A stretch of 64,000 nucleotides of DNA from Oscillospiraceae bacterium (lineage in GTDB: Bacteria; Bacillota; Clostridia; Oscillospirales; Oscillospiraceae): the NCBI GenBank assembly GCA_022792495.1, contig JAAWBD010000085.1:1-64000 (forward strand). Reading direction: 5' to 3'. Positions 1 through 9,014 of this stretch are shown here, piece after piece. Made by a program: the position numbers and the translations under genes. The notes under the pieces are model-generated. The model was not told where the DNA came from. It saw only the letters and a program-made list of their open reading frames with translations, and made no database searches. How positions within the stretch are numbered: the first letter of the stretch is position 1; each line of letters opens with the position of its first letter.

Positions 1-431
1 GGGTGCTGGAGGGTGAGGGGAACCTTCCAAAAGCCCCTGTATCCGTCCGCATAGGGCAGGGGGTATTTCAGTACTTCCTCCAGAGAGACCTCCTTTGAAA
101 AACCGGAGAGAACCGCCCAGATCCACTGAAAGTCCTCCCTCTCCACAATGGCGGTCAGCTCCTCCCCGCTCAGCCAGCAGTACTTGCCGCACCGGAGCCG
201 TTTTTCTACCTGCGGATCTGAGGGATAACAGGTACAGTCTGTGATCAGCCACCGGTAATTTTTTTGAAAATCTCCCATGGAGGAGAAAATCTTTTTCAAA
301 TAGGTGTAGTATTCTTCCCCTTTTTCCAGGATCCCGCCATATGCCACCACAGGCCCCCCCTTTCCACAAACAAGCTTTCCGCTCTCCGCTCCCGAAATGA
401 TCTTTCCCCTATCCTCAGGGCTGTCTCCCGC
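1..431 (-). CDS. Orphan partial reading frame, function unknown
   Basis: An open frame runs on the minus strand from just after a TGA at 432-434 to the window edge, so its C-terminus lies outside. It reads as a plausible soluble protein, with segments such as LITDCTCYPSDP, GKYCWLSGEELTA and FQWIWAVLSGF. I do not recognise the family. There is no ATG near its beginning; the first usable start would be a GTG around position 350 or the ATG of SSMGDF near 276. The same frame upstream of the TGA carries the tail of the broken metallophosphoesterase. It may therefore be a gene that lost its 5' end, or the 3' piece of a rearranged gene. The ORF track omits it because it has no stop in the window. 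Confidence 0.4.
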
Positions 432-1158
432 TCAGCGGAAGGGGCCAAGGGTCTGCGTCGGGGCATCGTTGCTCTGGTTTTCCAGGATCCAGGGCATCCA
501 GCAAGCATAGATATTTTTCTTGGTATGGGCCTTCCAGAGGGGCGGACCCGTCACCACCTCCGTCAGCCTTCCAGGGCCTCATCCTCTATCACCCCTGCCA
601 TGGTGCTGTCTCGATCCCCGTACACGTTGCAGTCCAGGGAGAGAAGCCAGAGTTCATCCGTCAGAGGGGCCAGGTAGCTCATGGTGTCCTCGTCCCGGCT
701 GAGAGCCTGAGCCCAACCAAAGGCCCCGTACAGCTCCTCCAGGGTCTCCGGCGGCAGGTCACGATCCAGGTCATGGTTCCCCATGGTCACAAAGATGTTC
801 ACCCCGACGGCCTGGGGCTCCTCCAGCAAGCGGCCAGGGGCTGATGCTCCTCCAGGCGCCCGCTGTTGGTCAGATCTCCGCAGAGCACCAGGGTCTCAGG
901 CCGATCCCGCTCCACCTGATCCAGCAGAGTTCTCAGGATCTCCTCCAGCCAGGGGATCTGGGAGGGTTGCAGGTCTAAGCCCTGCCAGTGGAGGTCGGCG
1001 AATACATAGAGGGTCTGGGAGCCCTCCGGCCAAGGCAAGGGGTCTGCCCGCTCCTCCCGGGCGGTGGATCGGGCGGTACAGCCAGCGAGAAGGAGCATCA
1101 ACAACACCCCAATCCAAGCCTTTCCTCTCACCACGCCTCCCCCCTTCCCCCTCTCCAT
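432..1158 (-). pseudogene. Metallophosphoesterase lipoprotein, frameshifted
   Basis: The first 119-codon ORF has a lipoprotein signal (GVLLMLLLAGC), then a calcineurin-like phosphoesterase start (FADLHWQG) and a GDLTNSG motif. The reading continues in another frame from about 829 with TMGNHDLD, the metal-binding GNH(D/E) block of this superfamily, and SLDCNVYGD. A second frame change near 565 and a TGA at 432-434 end it. The motifs occur in the correct order across frames, so this is one gene broken by at least two indels. Sequencing error could mimic this. An intact product would be a membrane-anchored extracellular phosphoesterase. It lies downstream of the SLH protein gene on the same strand. 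Confidence 0.65.
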
Positions 1159-1169
1159 CCCTGAACAAC

Positions 1170-1200
1170 AGAATAGGAAGGCTTATTGCCTTCCTATTCT
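1170..1200 (-). terminator. Perfect 13-bp inverted repeat after the SLH gene
   Basis: AGAATAGGAAGGC and GCCTTCCTATTCT flank a 5-base loop, just past the stop of the 824-aa gene. There is no clear T-run on the minus strand, so termination is likely but not of the classical kind. Confidence 0.5.
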
Positions 1201-1250
1201 AACATATGTTCGAGTTGTTTGTAAAGGGTGCCTTGGAAGAAATGGGAAGG

Positions 1251-3725
1251 TCAGGTCTTTTGGCTGGTAAATTCGATGCGGTAGATCTTTCCGTTCTTCT
1301 GGACAAAGCCCCGGCCATCGGGGCCGATCCTGCCGCACCTGTCGAACCACTCGGTGGCGGGGCTTCCGTCGGGCCAGCGGTAGTATGTTCCGTCCGGCAA
1401 AGTGCTCAGTCCGCCCCAGTTCTGCCAGTCTGAGAAAGCTTGAAGCTCTGTCTCCTTTTCCTCCCACAGCCCCTCTGACCAGGGGATATATTCCCCCTCC
1501 AAGGTCAGAATACCCACAGGCGAGGCATACGTGGAACCTCCATCTTCAAATTCTCCCACCACGCAGCAGGGATAGGTCTCCTGCATATACCAACTGGAAA
1601 ATACACCATCTTTCAGATGGGTGAGGGTGTAGCCCTCCCCTTCCTTCGGCATGGGCTTGGGGGGCGCTGTCAGCCGCTGGCTCTCGTCCAGGATACGGGC
1701 CACCATGACGGCGGCCTCAGCCCGGGTCAGAGTCTTGGCGGAATCAAAGGTGCCGTAGGGATCCACCCCGCCGACGATCCCGGCCTCATACAGCTTGTAG
1801 AGATGGTCGTTGCCTCCATCCGGAATTGACGGAACGTTGAACTTTTTGGGTAGATCGGTAACCGTTCCCAGCAGGTCGGCAAAGCCGCCCCGGTAGTCCT
1901 CATTTCCAAAAAGCAGAAGGAAACCGGAAAATATGTTCTTCCAGCCCTTCTGGTCGATGGTATAGAGAAGGTCGGCCCACCACTGGGTGGGGGGAGCCGT
2001 ATGATAGCAGACATCGAACATCAGATGATTGAGTGTGGGATCCTCCGGCTCAAACCCAAAGAAATTGTCCTGCTCATAGCGGCCCGAGCCGCGGTACATG
2101 TGCTCCAGGGTGCCCCGGTACTCCTTCCCGCCGAAGGTCAGGGTGGCTTCCCCCGACGCCCCGCCCGTATATTCTCCATATCCCCGCAGGCACAGCCGGT
2201 AGCCCTCGGCGGAATAATGGATATTCGGCACTTCCCACAAGCTTCTGTCTCCGGCATAGCCCTCATGAACAAAGCTGCCGTCGTCGGAGATGATCCTGAT
2301 ATAGCCATAGTCCTCCGGCATTTTCAGCAGGGAGCCGTCGCCGCCATTGGTCTGGTCGTAGAGGCGGTAGCCCAGCATCAAAGTCTCAGCGTCGGTGAGG
2401 GTGGCGTTGGGGGAGAAGGTGTCCTCCCCGGTGCCCACCATGATGCCGTTTTGGGCGCAGGTCATGACCCCCTCCTCAAACCAGCTCCCGGCGGGGACGT
2501 CGGTGAAGGTGGGGGCGGGAACCTCCGGCTTGTTTTCTTCGGGCTCCTCCGTTCTCTTGTTCAGGGGATTTTTCAGTAGGCCGTAAACCCCGTCCACCGT
2601 TACGGCGGCATACCCGTGGTCAAAATGGCCTACGGTATCATAGATACAGGGAACCACCAGCTCCCCCGCCTCATTCCGAAACCCCCAAGGGATTCCATAG
2701 TTATAGCCAAAGCCCACATCGTTTCCCTGGGCATTGACCCACGCCAAGCCTTCATGGAGGTCTCTTTTCCAGTTGGGAACGCCGCCCTCCTCTACCTGGT
2801 TCCCCCAGGCATCAATAAAAATGGTTTCATTCCCTTTATACACTTCGGCTACCCCAGTTGTCTCATCGAACCAATTACCCCGCATAAAACCTTTGGGGGT
2901 TACACGGTATTCAAATTGGGGGGTGATCACCACGGCGCCTGTCCCGTCACAAAATCCTACCTTGCCCGTTTCGTTGTCCACATATCCCCAAAGGCCAAGT
3001 CCTGCCCGCCAGGGTTTTGTCCCAATCGGCTCCGACAAAAGCTCCTGCCCTTCGGCATCGATGATATTGTAGACCGAGTCATATCCGATCTTGTAATAGA
3101 CGATGGCGTAGCCATCCTCACTGAAATCGCCGCCCCCCATCTTCGCGTCGTTCATTATAAGTCCGATATACTTCTGCTCCGTGACAGCCCTGCCGGCAGT
3201 ATCGATAAAACCCCACCCATCCGTACCATCGGTAACAAAGGAAAACCCGTTGAAAAAGGGTCTCCAGGCCCAGAAGTCATATCCGGTGAGCAGGGTTCCG
3301 TCCAGCTTCGCCAGGGCATAGGGAGGCTCCTCCGGCCGCTTGCTGACAAATCTTACCCCCACCTCGTCCCTTGCTTCCTCCTGGGTATCGTAGACAAAGT
3401 CTGTCACCGTGCCGCCATTCCGGTCGATCTTTCCCCACTTGCCGTTCTTCATGGCCGCCGCGTGACCCTGGGCGTCATATTCCCCGATGGCGTCAAAGAC
3501 GGGGTCGGTGTATTTTGTCCCGTCCAGGCCGTAGAGGGCACAAAGGTTGTCTTTCACCAGGATCATCCGGTCGGTGCCGTACAGGCGGGAGAGAACGTCC
3601 CAGTCGGAATACCAGGTCACATCCAGATCGGCAGCCTGGATGGGCTCCTTCCCGGCGGCGTTGGCGGCGGGAAGCAGGCCCAGGAGCATAGCGAGCATTA
3701 TGGCGAAGGAGGCAACACGTTTCAT
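1251..3725 (-). CDS. WG-repeat and SLH-domain surface protein
   Basis: This 824-aa exported protein starts with a signal peptide of about 23 residues (MKRVASFAIMLAMLLGLLPAANA). Residues of about 60-400 hold several WG repeats (GKWGKIDRNG, DGWGFIDTAG, GLWGYVDNE, IPWGFRNEAG), a beta-strand module common in clostridial surface proteins. An S-layer homology block begins near residue 410 (FTDVPAGSWFEEGVMTCAQNGI). A second SLH-like block (LYEAGIVGGVDPYGTF, LTRAEAAVMVARIL) follows some 190 residues later. SLH domains bind secondary cell-wall polymers, so cell-surface location is expected; the role is unknown. The long insert between SLH blocks (GYIRIISDDGSF onward) is unusual. It is preceded by the glyA terminator and looks monocistronic. 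Confidence 0.8.
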   Translation of the reverse strand: MKRVASFAIMLAMLLGLLPAANAAGKEPIQAADLDVTWYSDWDVLSRLYGTDRMILVKDNLCALYGLDGTKYTDPVFDAIGEYDAQGHAAAMKNGKWGKIDRNGGTVTDFVYDTQEEARDEVGVRFVSKRPEEPPYALAKLDGTLLTGYDFWAWRPFFNGFSFVTDGTDGWGFIDTAGRAVTEQKYIGLIMNDAKMGGGDFSEDGYAIVYYKIGYDSVYNIIDAEGQELLSEPIGTKPWRAGLGLWGYVDNETGKVGFCDGTGAVVITPQFEYRVTPKGFMRGNWFDETTGVAEVYKGNETIFIDAWGNQVEEGGVPNWKRDLHEGLAWVNAQGNDVGFGYNYGIPWGFRNEAGELVVPCIYDTVGHFDHGYAAVTVDGVYGLLKNPLNKRTEEPEENKPEVPAPTFTDVPAGSWFEEGVMTCAQNGIMVGTGEDTFSPNATLTDAETLMLGYRLYDQTNGGDGSLLKMPEDYGYIRIISDDGSFVHEGYAGDRSLWEVPNIHYSAEGYRLCLRGYGEYTGGASGEATLTFGGKEYRGTLEHMYRGSGRYEQDNFFGFEPEDPTLNHLMFDVCYHTAPPTQWWADLLYTIDQKGWKNIFSGFLLLFGNEDYRGGFADLLGTVTDLPKKFNVPSIPDGGNDHLYKLYEAGIVGGVDPYGTFDSAKTLTRAEAAVMVARILDESQRLTAPPKPMPKEGEGYTLTHLKDGVFSSWYMQETYPCCVVGEFEDGGSTYASPVGILTLEGEYIPWSEGLWEEKETELQAFSDWQNWGGLSTLPDGTYYRWPDGSPATEWFDRCGRIGPDGRGFVQKNGKIYRIEFTSQKT

Positions 3726-3755
3726 AGCGGGCTCCTTTCTCCCCTAAGGGAAGGG

Positions 3756-3797
3756 GCAAAAAATGATGGAGACAGCGGTGTTTGCTGTCTCCATCAT
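3756..3797 (-). terminator. Rho-independent terminator of glyA
   Basis: A 14-bp perfect stem (ATGATGGAGACAGC paired with GCTGTCTCCATCAT, 7-base loop) is followed by TTTTT on the minus strand. It lies directly after the glyA stop. Confidence 0.85.
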
Positions 3798-3827
3798 ATC
3801 ATGGTTGCTGGGGAAAAGCAACCAAAC

Positions 3828-5072
3828 TCAGCCCTCGTAAAGGGGGAAGCGGCTGGTAAGTTCCGCCACCATGGCCCGGATCTGGTCGGCCTTGGTATCG
3901 AAGTCTTTGGCGGTGAGGGAAATGCACTTAGCGATCACCGCCATCTCCTCCTCCCGGAAGCCCCGGCTGGTGACGGCGGGGGTACCGATACGGACGCCGC
4001 TGGTGACGAAGGGTTTTTCGGGGTCGTTGGGGACGGCATTCTTGTTGGCGGTGATGTGCACCTCGTCCAGCTGCTTCTCCAGCTCCTTGCCTGTAAGGCC
4101 CATCCGTCGGAGATCCAGGAGCATCAGGTGATTGTCGGTGCCGCCGGAGACCAGGTCGAAGCCTTCGTTCAGCAGGCCCTGGGCCAGGGCGGCGGCGTTT
4201 TTGACGATCTGGGTCTGGTAGGTCTTGAACTCGGGCTTCAGCGCCTCCCCCAGGGCCACGGCTTTGGCGGCGATAACGTGCTCCAGGGGGCCGCCCTGGC
4301 TGCCGGGGAAGATGGCGGAGTCGATCTTCTTGGCGTACTCCTCCCGGCAGAGGATCAGGCCCCCACGGGGGCCCCGGAGGGTCTTGTGGGTGGTAGTAGT
4401 CACCACATCGGCGTAGGGCACCGGGGAGGGATGGAGCCCCGCGGCCACAAGGCCAGCGATGTGGGCCATGTCCACAAAGAGGTAGGCACCTACCTCGTGG
4501 GCGATCTCTCCGAAGGTCTTAAAGTCAATGATCCGGGGGTAGGCGGAGGCCCCGGCGATAATCATTTTTGGCTTCTCCTTTTTGGCGATCTCCCGCACTT
4601 TATCATAATTGATGCGGCCGTCCTCCCCCACTCCGTAGAATACCATGCGGTAGTTCTTGCCGGAGAAGTTTACCGGAGAGCCGTGGGTCAGGTGGCCGCC
4701 GTTGGAGAGATCCATGCCCAGCACCGTGTCGCCGGGTTCACACAGGGCGGCATAGACGGCGTAATTGGCCTGGGCGCCGGAGTGGGGCTGGACGTTGGCG
4801 TGGTCAGCCCCAAAGAGCTCACATGCCCGCTTCCGGGCCAGCTCCTCGGCCAGATCCACACACTGGCAACCGCCGTAGTACCGCTTTCCCGGGTAACCCT
4901 CGGCATATTTGTTGGTGAGAACGCTGCCCTGGGCCAGCATCACCGCGGGGCTGGTGAAATTCTCCGAAGCGATAAGCTCAATGTTCCGCTGCTGGCGGGC
5001 GTACTCGGCCCGAATGGCTTCTCCCAGCTCCGGATCCTGGGCCGTGATATAGTCCATCATTTCTTTCAGCAT
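3828..5072 (-). CDS. glyA: Serine hydroxymethyltransferase
   Basis: This 414-aa PLP enzyme interconverts serine plus tetrahydrofolate with glycine plus methylene-tetrahydrofolate, feeding one-carbon metabolism in the cytosol. The family start ([17 protein letters not shown]) is near residue 30. The PLP-lysine motif [14 protein letters not shown] and the glycine-rich GKRYYGGCQ segment are present. Length matches bacterial GlyA (about 410-420). The track ORF begins 61 codons upstream, but that extension has no family similarity and runs across the promoter. The chosen ATG follows AAGGGGGA at a good distance. It is transcribed divergently from nth. Confidence 0.97.
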   Translation of the reverse strand: MLKEMMDYITAQDPELGEAIRAEYARQQRNIELIASENFTSPAVMLAQGSVLTNKYAEGYPGKRYYGGCQCVDLAEELARKRACELFGADHANVQPHSGAQANYAVYAALCEPGDTVLGMDLSNGGHLTHGSPVNFSGKNYRMVFYGVGEDGRINYDKVREIAKKEKPKMIIAGASAYPRIIDFKTFGEIAHEVGAYLFVDMAHIAGLVAAGLHPSPVPYADVVTTTTHKTLRGPRGGLILCREEYAKKIDSAIFPGSQGGPLEHVIAAKAVALGEALKPEFKTYQTQIVKNAAALAQGLLNEGFDLVSGGTDNHLMLLDLRRMGLTGKELEKQLDEVHITANKNAVPNDPEKPFVTSGVRIGTPAVTSRGFREEEMAVIAKCISLTAKDFDTKADQIRAMVAELTSRFPLYEG

Positions 5073-5120
5073 GGTCAGTTCCCCCTTACGTGATTTTCCT
5101 GTCGCATTTTTGCTTCTACT

Positions 5121-5149
5121 ATGATATGATATTCTTACCGATTTTGCAA
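5121..5149 (-). promoter_or_regulatory. Sigma-A type promoter for glyA
   Basis: On the minus strand TTGCAA and TATCAT are separated by 17 bases, about 50 bases upstream of the glyA ATG. It lies in the 90-bp gap shared with divergent nth. Confidence 0.6.
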
Positions 5150-5162
5150 GGGGAATCCTACC

Positions 5163-5804
5163 ATGAAAAAGAAAGAAAGAGCGGCCCTCATCGTTGAAGC
5201 ACTGAAGCAGGAGTATCCCATGGGGATCTGCTCCCTGCAGTATCCAAAACCTCACGAGCTACTGTTCTCTGTACGGCTGTCCGCCCAATGCACCGACGAA
5301 CGGGTAAACCAGGTGACCCCCGCCCTCTACGCCCGCTTCCCCACCCTGGAGGCCTTTTCGGAGGCCGACATACACGAGGTGGAGGAGCTGATCCACTCCT
5401 GCGGCTTCTTCCGGGCCAAAGCCCATGATATCGTCGCCTCCGCCCAGATGCTGCTGCGGGACTTCGGCGGGAAGGTTCCTGACAATATGGAGGATCTGCT
5501 GAAGCTGCCCGGAGTAGGGAGAAAAACAGCCAACCTGATCCTGGGTGATATCTACAACACCCCCGGTGTGGTGGTGGCCGACACCCATTGTATCCGGATC
5601 TCCGGGCGGCTGGGACTCACCGACGGCACCAAGGATCCAGGGAAGGTGGAGATACAGCTTCGGAAGATCCTCCCCCCGGAGGAGTCCAACGACTTCTGTC
5701 ACCGGCTGGTTCTCCACGGCCGGGCGGTGTGCACCGCCCGTACCACCCCTTATTGCGACAAGTGCTGCATCCGGAAGTGGTGCGATATGTATAATAAAAA
5801 GTGA
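5163..5804 (+). CDS. nth: Endonuclease III, DNA glycosylase/AP lyase
   Basis: This 213-aa protein excises oxidised pyrimidines and nicks abasic sites in base-excision repair. The helix-hairpin-helix motif LPGVGRKTA (residues 115-123) contains catalytic Lys121. The second catalytic residue is Asp140 in VVADTHCIR. The C-terminal [4Fe-4S] ligands are C190, C198, C201 and C207, with C-x7-C spacing for the first pair, one residue longer than the usual x6. Length fits the family (about 210). The gene stands alone on the plus strand, divergent from glyA and convergent with the ECF sigma operon. Confidence 0.95.
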   Translation: MKKKERAALIVEALKQEYPMGICSLQYPKPHELLFSVRLSAQCTDERVNQVTPALYARFPTLEAFSEADIHEVEELIHSCGFFRAKAHDIVASAQMLLRDFGGKVPDNMEDLLKLPGVGRKTANLILGDIYNTPGVVVADTHCIRISGRLGLTDGTKDPGKVEIQLRKILPPEESNDFCHRLVLHGRAVCTARTTPYCDKCCIRKWCDMYNKK

Positions 5805-5813
5805 TGCTTTAGA

Positions 5814-5843
5814 AAAGGACAGGCGGAAAACCGCCTGTCCTTT
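5814..5843. terminator. Bidirectional terminator between nth and the sigma operon
   Basis: AAAGGACAGGCGG and CCGCCTGTCCTTT form a 13-bp perfect stem with an AAAA loop. The A-rich and T-rich flanks suit both the plus-strand nth and the minus-strand anti-sigma gene. Confidence 0.85.
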
Positions 5844-5847
5844 CACT

Positions 5848-6903
5848 TTATTTCTCTTCCACGGGCAGTAGGTCATGGTGGGCGGATTCTACCTTCCCGG
5901 GGAGCTTATCGGGGAGCTCTCTGATCCCACCGTCATAATAAGGCTCAATGGCCTCCAGATCCTCGTCGGGAACGGGAGCATCGTTGGGGTCTTCTGTGGC
6001 GAAGTGGGGAGCAGGATCCTCCCCCTCCTCCGGATCCACGGCATCTACATCGGGGACAGTCACGCCGCCGGGAACGGGATCAACACTCTCGCCCATGGGA
6101 GCGGGGCCTTTCATCAGATCCTGGGTCACCGTGGTCTGCCCCTCAATAACCCGGATCAGGATAGCGTCATCGTCAGGGTCAATCTTGGCAATGGCGGATA
6201 AAAGATCGTCAGGCAGAGGCTCGGAAACGTCCAAAACGATACGGTTCTGATCGTCATAGATACCCCAGGTTGCAGGAATACCCTTGCCATCCAAAAGCTT
6301 CAGAAGCTCCCCGTTCATCCGCTCCAGGTCATTGCGGCTATACTTGGCACTGGTGAAGCCTACGGGAAGATCCCCCACAGCCTCCAGCACCTCCAGCTCC
6401 AGGGTCTTGTCCCCCGGATCCTGATCCTCCACCAGCAGAACCATCAGGGAACCTCTATCGGTAAAATAGGCCCCGCCGTACCAGTCGGGCCGGGTGCCGC
6501 CAAAGTGATCCATGAGCAGCTGATAGGCATCGGCCCCCAGCTGGACAGGGACTTCGCCGATATAGGCCCCCCCGGGCAGATCTCCGGTGTTGGGTTCCTC
6601 CTCTTCCTCCCCGCCCTTATCCAAACCCTGGGCGGTGGTCTCCTGCTGGTATTCCTTTTTGACCGCCGCTGGGTCACCGTCCTCCAGGGTAATATAGCTG
6701 TGGAGCCTGCCCTCAGCCATAAAAGGCAAAGTATAATATAAGCTGATGGCAAAGACAGCGCAGGCCGCGGCGGCGAGACCACCCCACATGGGTCTCCTCC
6801 GTCTGGGGGCCGTTATCTGCTCCAGCTTGTCCTGGAGTGCACTTTTAGCCCCCCCGCTGGGGCACAGCTGAGCCCGCATGGAGGCAAACAGCTCATTCTC
6901 CAT
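5848..6903 (-). CDS. Probable membrane anti-sigma factor, partner of the ECF sigma
   Basis: This 351-aa protein has a basic N-terminal cytosolic part of about 40 residues and one transmembrane helix (about 42-62, GGLAAAACAVFAISLYYTL). A long acidic extracytoplasmic region follows (for example EEEEEPNTGDLPGG and a Pro/Asp-rich C-terminus). The topology and the overlap of its start with the sigma-factor stop by 11 bp are typical of an anti-sigma factor translated together with its sigma factor. No zinc-binding HxxxC motif is visible, so the anti-sigma call rests mainly on context. It could instead be a sigma-regulated membrane protein. The signal it senses is unknown. Confidence 0.6.
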   Translation of the reverse strand: MENELFASMRAQLCPSGGAKSALQDKLEQITAPRRRRPMWGGLAAAACAVFAISLYYTLPFMAEGRLHSYITLEDGDPAAVKKEYQQETTAQGLDKGGEEEEEPNTGDLPGGAYIGEVPVQLGADAYQLLMDHFGGTRPDWYGGAYFTDRGSLMVLLVEDQDPGDKTLELEVLEAVGDLPVGFTSAKYSRNDLERMNGELLKLLDGKGIPATWGIYDDQNRIVLDVSEPLPDDLLSAIAKIDPDDDAILIRVIEGQTTVTQDLMKGPAPMGESVDPVPGGVTVPDVDAVDPEEGEDPAPHFATEDPNDAPVPDEDLEAIEPYYDGGIRELPDKLPGKVESAHHDLLPVEEK

Positions 6904-7399
6904 GAAAATAATCTCCTTTCAAAAGGGTGCGAAGCTGGTCTCTCCCACGGCTCAGCCGCATCCGTACCGTGCCGGGACGGATGGCCAGGATCTTGGCGAT
7001 CTCCTGGGTGGACAGCTCCTCAAAATAAAAGAGGTAAATGGGCAGGCGGTACTCCTCGGCAAGGCTCTGGAGGGCCTGCCAGACCTGGTTCTCCTCGGGC
7101 TCCCGGAAGGGCAAGGCCACCCCCTCCCCCTCCTCCAGGGGCACCACCTTGCTCCGGTAGGTGGAGGCGGTAACCCGGCGGCTCAGGTTCAGGGCGGTGC
7201 GGAGGAGCCAGGCTTTGCGGTGTTCCTCCTCCCGGAAGGTTTTTCCCGTGCGGTAGTAGGCCAGAAAGGTCTCCTGAAACACATCGTCCGCGTCGGCGGC
7301 CGACCCAGTCCGGGCCAGGGCCAAACCGTAGACCATGCTCTGATAGCGGTGGATGATCTCCTCCAACTCGCCGCCCGTACGCAGCGGCTTGGTCTCCAT
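6893..7399 (-). CDS. ECF-type RNA polymerase sigma factor
   Basis: This 168-aa protein has sigma region 2 in the first half (IIHRYQSMVYGLALARTG, DADDVFQETFLAYY) and region 4 near residues 110-160 (LPIYLFYFEELSTQEIAKIL, RPGTVRMRLSRGRDQLR). Size and two-domain layout fit group IV sigma factors, which redirect RNA polymerase to stress or envelope regulons. It is the first gene of a two-gene operon with the membrane protein overlapping its 3' end. The start ATG follows AAAGGAGG at suitable spacing. Its target promoters cannot be identified from this window. Confidence 0.9.
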   Translation of the reverse strand: METKPLRTGGELEEIIHRYQSMVYGLALARTGSAADADDVFQETFLAYYRTGKTFREEEHRKAWLLRTALNLSRRVTASTYRSKVVPLEEGEGVALPFREPEENQVWQALQSLAEEYRLPIYLFYFEELSTQEIAKILAIRPGTVRMRLSRGRDQLRTLLKGDYFHGE

Positions 7400-7513
7400 A
7401 GGCAGAACCTCCTTTCACCATAAACTCAAAGTTGAGGGTGGAATTGTCACAGAAAAAGGGTTCTTTTTTCTTTAGACGGCAGACAGCGGAATGTGGTTCC
7501 CATCTCATATCCT

Positions 7514-7541
7514 GAAAAAAAGGACGGCCTTATGGCCGTCC
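7514..7541 (-). terminator. Terminator overlapping the XRE stop codon
   Basis: GGACGGCC and GGCCGTCC with a 4-base loop are followed by TTTTTTT on the minus strand. The TAA of the XRE gene lies inside the loop and stem. Confidence 0.8.
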
Positions 7542-8006
7542 CGCTTCTTTTTGAAGCTTTTTTCTCCGGTACCACACCTGGGCCAAAATATCCTTCAGTA
7601 CCAGGAAGGTATCCAACTCATTGTAGCCATAGTCCCTTTTCAGCTCCTCCAGCATAAGCTCCAGCTTCGCCGTGTACCGCTCCACATTCACCGTTCCCTG
7701 GTACTGAAGCAAAATGGGATACCGCTTGCCCCAGGCCTTTGTCCAATTGATCTTTTCCTCCACCGCCTCGCTGGTTCGCTCAATGACCTCCACTACCTCC
7801 TGGACATCCAGGTCAAAGTCAATGAGCTCATCCAAGGTCAGATGGTACAGCCCGGCCAGCCGTTTGGCCTGGCGAATGTCAAGAAGGGTCTCCCCTGTCT
7901 CCCATTTGGAGATGGTCTGCCGGCTCACCCCCAGCTTCTCTGCCACCTCTTCCTGAGAGAGTCCCTGCTTTTTTCTTGCGTAGAACAAATGATTTCCCAA
8001 TTCCAT
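7530..8006 (-). CDS. XRE-family transcriptional regulator
   Basis: This 158-aa protein carries an N-terminal Cro/C1 helix-turn-helix (residues about 4-60: LFYARKKQGLSQEEVAEKLGVSRQ overall, recognition helix SRQTISKWETGE). The C-terminal half (about 75-155) is helical, contains LVLKDILAQVWYRRKK, and matches no domain I know. It is flanked by terminators on both sides, so it is a single-gene unit. Such proteins usually repress their own or a neighbouring promoter. No target is evident. Confidence 0.85.
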   Translation of the reverse strand: MELGNHLFYARKKQGLSQEEVAEKLGVSRQTISKWETGETLLDIRQAKRLAGLYHLTLDELIDFDLDVQEVVEVIERTSEAVEEKINWTKAWGKRYPILLQYQGTVNVERYTAKLELMLEELKRDYGYNELDTFLVLKDILAQVWYRRKKLQKEAGRP

Positions 8007-8130
8007 ATGGCTCTCGCCTCCTTCGTGCTTCAGTATAGGGCCTTTTATGGGGAAAGTCTATCTCCTTTCCCTTGCAATTTCGCCCGCGCATTTTACCACA
8101 GGGAGCGGTCTGCCAGATCATTTCCAGATA

Positions 8131-8166
8131 AAAAAGCGGAGGCGTCCCCTTTTGCGGACGCCTCCG
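8131..8166 (-). terminator. Terminator after the HAD hydrolase
   Basis: CGGAGGCGTCC and GGACGCCTCCG flank an 8-base loop, followed on the minus strand by TTTTTT. It closes the HAD gene and probably the transketolase transcript upstream. Confidence 0.8.
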
Positions 8167-8174
8167 GCTTTCCT

Positions 8175-9002
8175 TTACTTTCCTAAAATGAACCGCTCCA
8201 CCGCCTGTCCGACCCCAGCTTCGTGGTTGGACGCCGTCTGATGCTTGGCGGCGGCCTTGGCCTCCTCCGTGGCGTTTGCCATGGCAAAGGACCAGCCCGC
8301 CCAGCGGAGCATGGTCAGATCGTTTCCAGCGTCTCCAAAGGCCATGACCTCATCCGGCCCAAGTCCCAGCCGGGCGGCCAGGGTAGCCAAGGCTTTGCCC
8401 TTACTGACTCCCCCGAAATTGAATTCCATATTCTTTTCCAGCGCTCTGGAAACCTCCACCGGGCCGATGGCCATCGCCATCTGCTCCAAGGCCTCCTTCC
8501 GCTCCTCAGGGGCGTAGAAAAGGTTGATCTTCTCCATCGGGCAGTTCCCCAGAGCCTCCACCAGATCGGGAACCACCTTTACTCCCTGCTTCAAGTATAC
8601 CTCAGCAAACTGCGGGGTCAAAAGAGCCTCCCCCAAACGGTCTGCATCCTCGGGGCGCAGATAGTTCTGTCCCCGGCAGTATACCTCGAAGGGAAGGTTC
8701 TCCCCCTCCAGGGCCCGGATCAAAGCGGCTGCCTGCGCCGGAGGAAAGCCATTTTCATAGATAAACTCTCCGGTAGTACAATCCAGAATGGAGGCTCCGT
8801 TGGCCAGAATGGCGTAGTCCACACCCCCCATCTGTCCCACCGCATCCCGGAGGATACACCAGGTGCGGCCACTGGCTACAGCCAACTTGATCCCAGCCTC
8901 CCGGGCCTTCCGGAGGGCGGCGATATTTCGGGCGGGAACGGTGGCATGATCCTCGTCCAGCAGAGTGCCGTCCATATCTGTCACGATCAATTTGATAGAC
9001 AA
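8175..9002 (-). CDS. Cof-type HAD-superfamily phosphatase
   Basis: This 275-aa HAD IIB hydrolase starts with the catalytic motif VTDMDGTLLDED (residues about 7-18; nucleophile and acid aspartates), has SGRT for motif II, and ends with motif IV FGDAGNDLTML. The cap domain lies between. Such enzymes dephosphorylate small sugar phosphates or cofactors in the cytosol; the substrate cannot be read from sequence. It lies 12 bases after the transketolase C-terminal gene on the same strand, so it is probably co-transcribed, which hints at a sugar-phosphate substrate. Confidence 0.9.
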   Translation of the reverse strand: MSIKLIVTDMDGTLLDEDHATVPARNIAALRKAREAGIKLAVASGRTWCILRDAVGQMGGVDYAILANGASILDCTTGEFIYENGFPPAQAAALIRALEGENLPFEVYCRGQNYLRPEDADRLGEALLTPQFAEVYLKQGVKVVPDLVEALGNCPMEKINLFYAPEERKEALEQMAMAIGPVEVSRALEKNMEFNFGGVSKGKALATLAARLGLGPDEVMAFGDAGNDLTMLRWAGWSFAMANATEEAKAAAKHQTASNHEAGVGQAVERFILGK

Positions 9003-9014
9003 TGGGATCTTCCT

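Noticed and set aside
2616-5093. 825-aa plus-strand ORF
   Set aside because: It lies antisense to both the SLH gene and glyA, crosses their terminator, and has no family motif.
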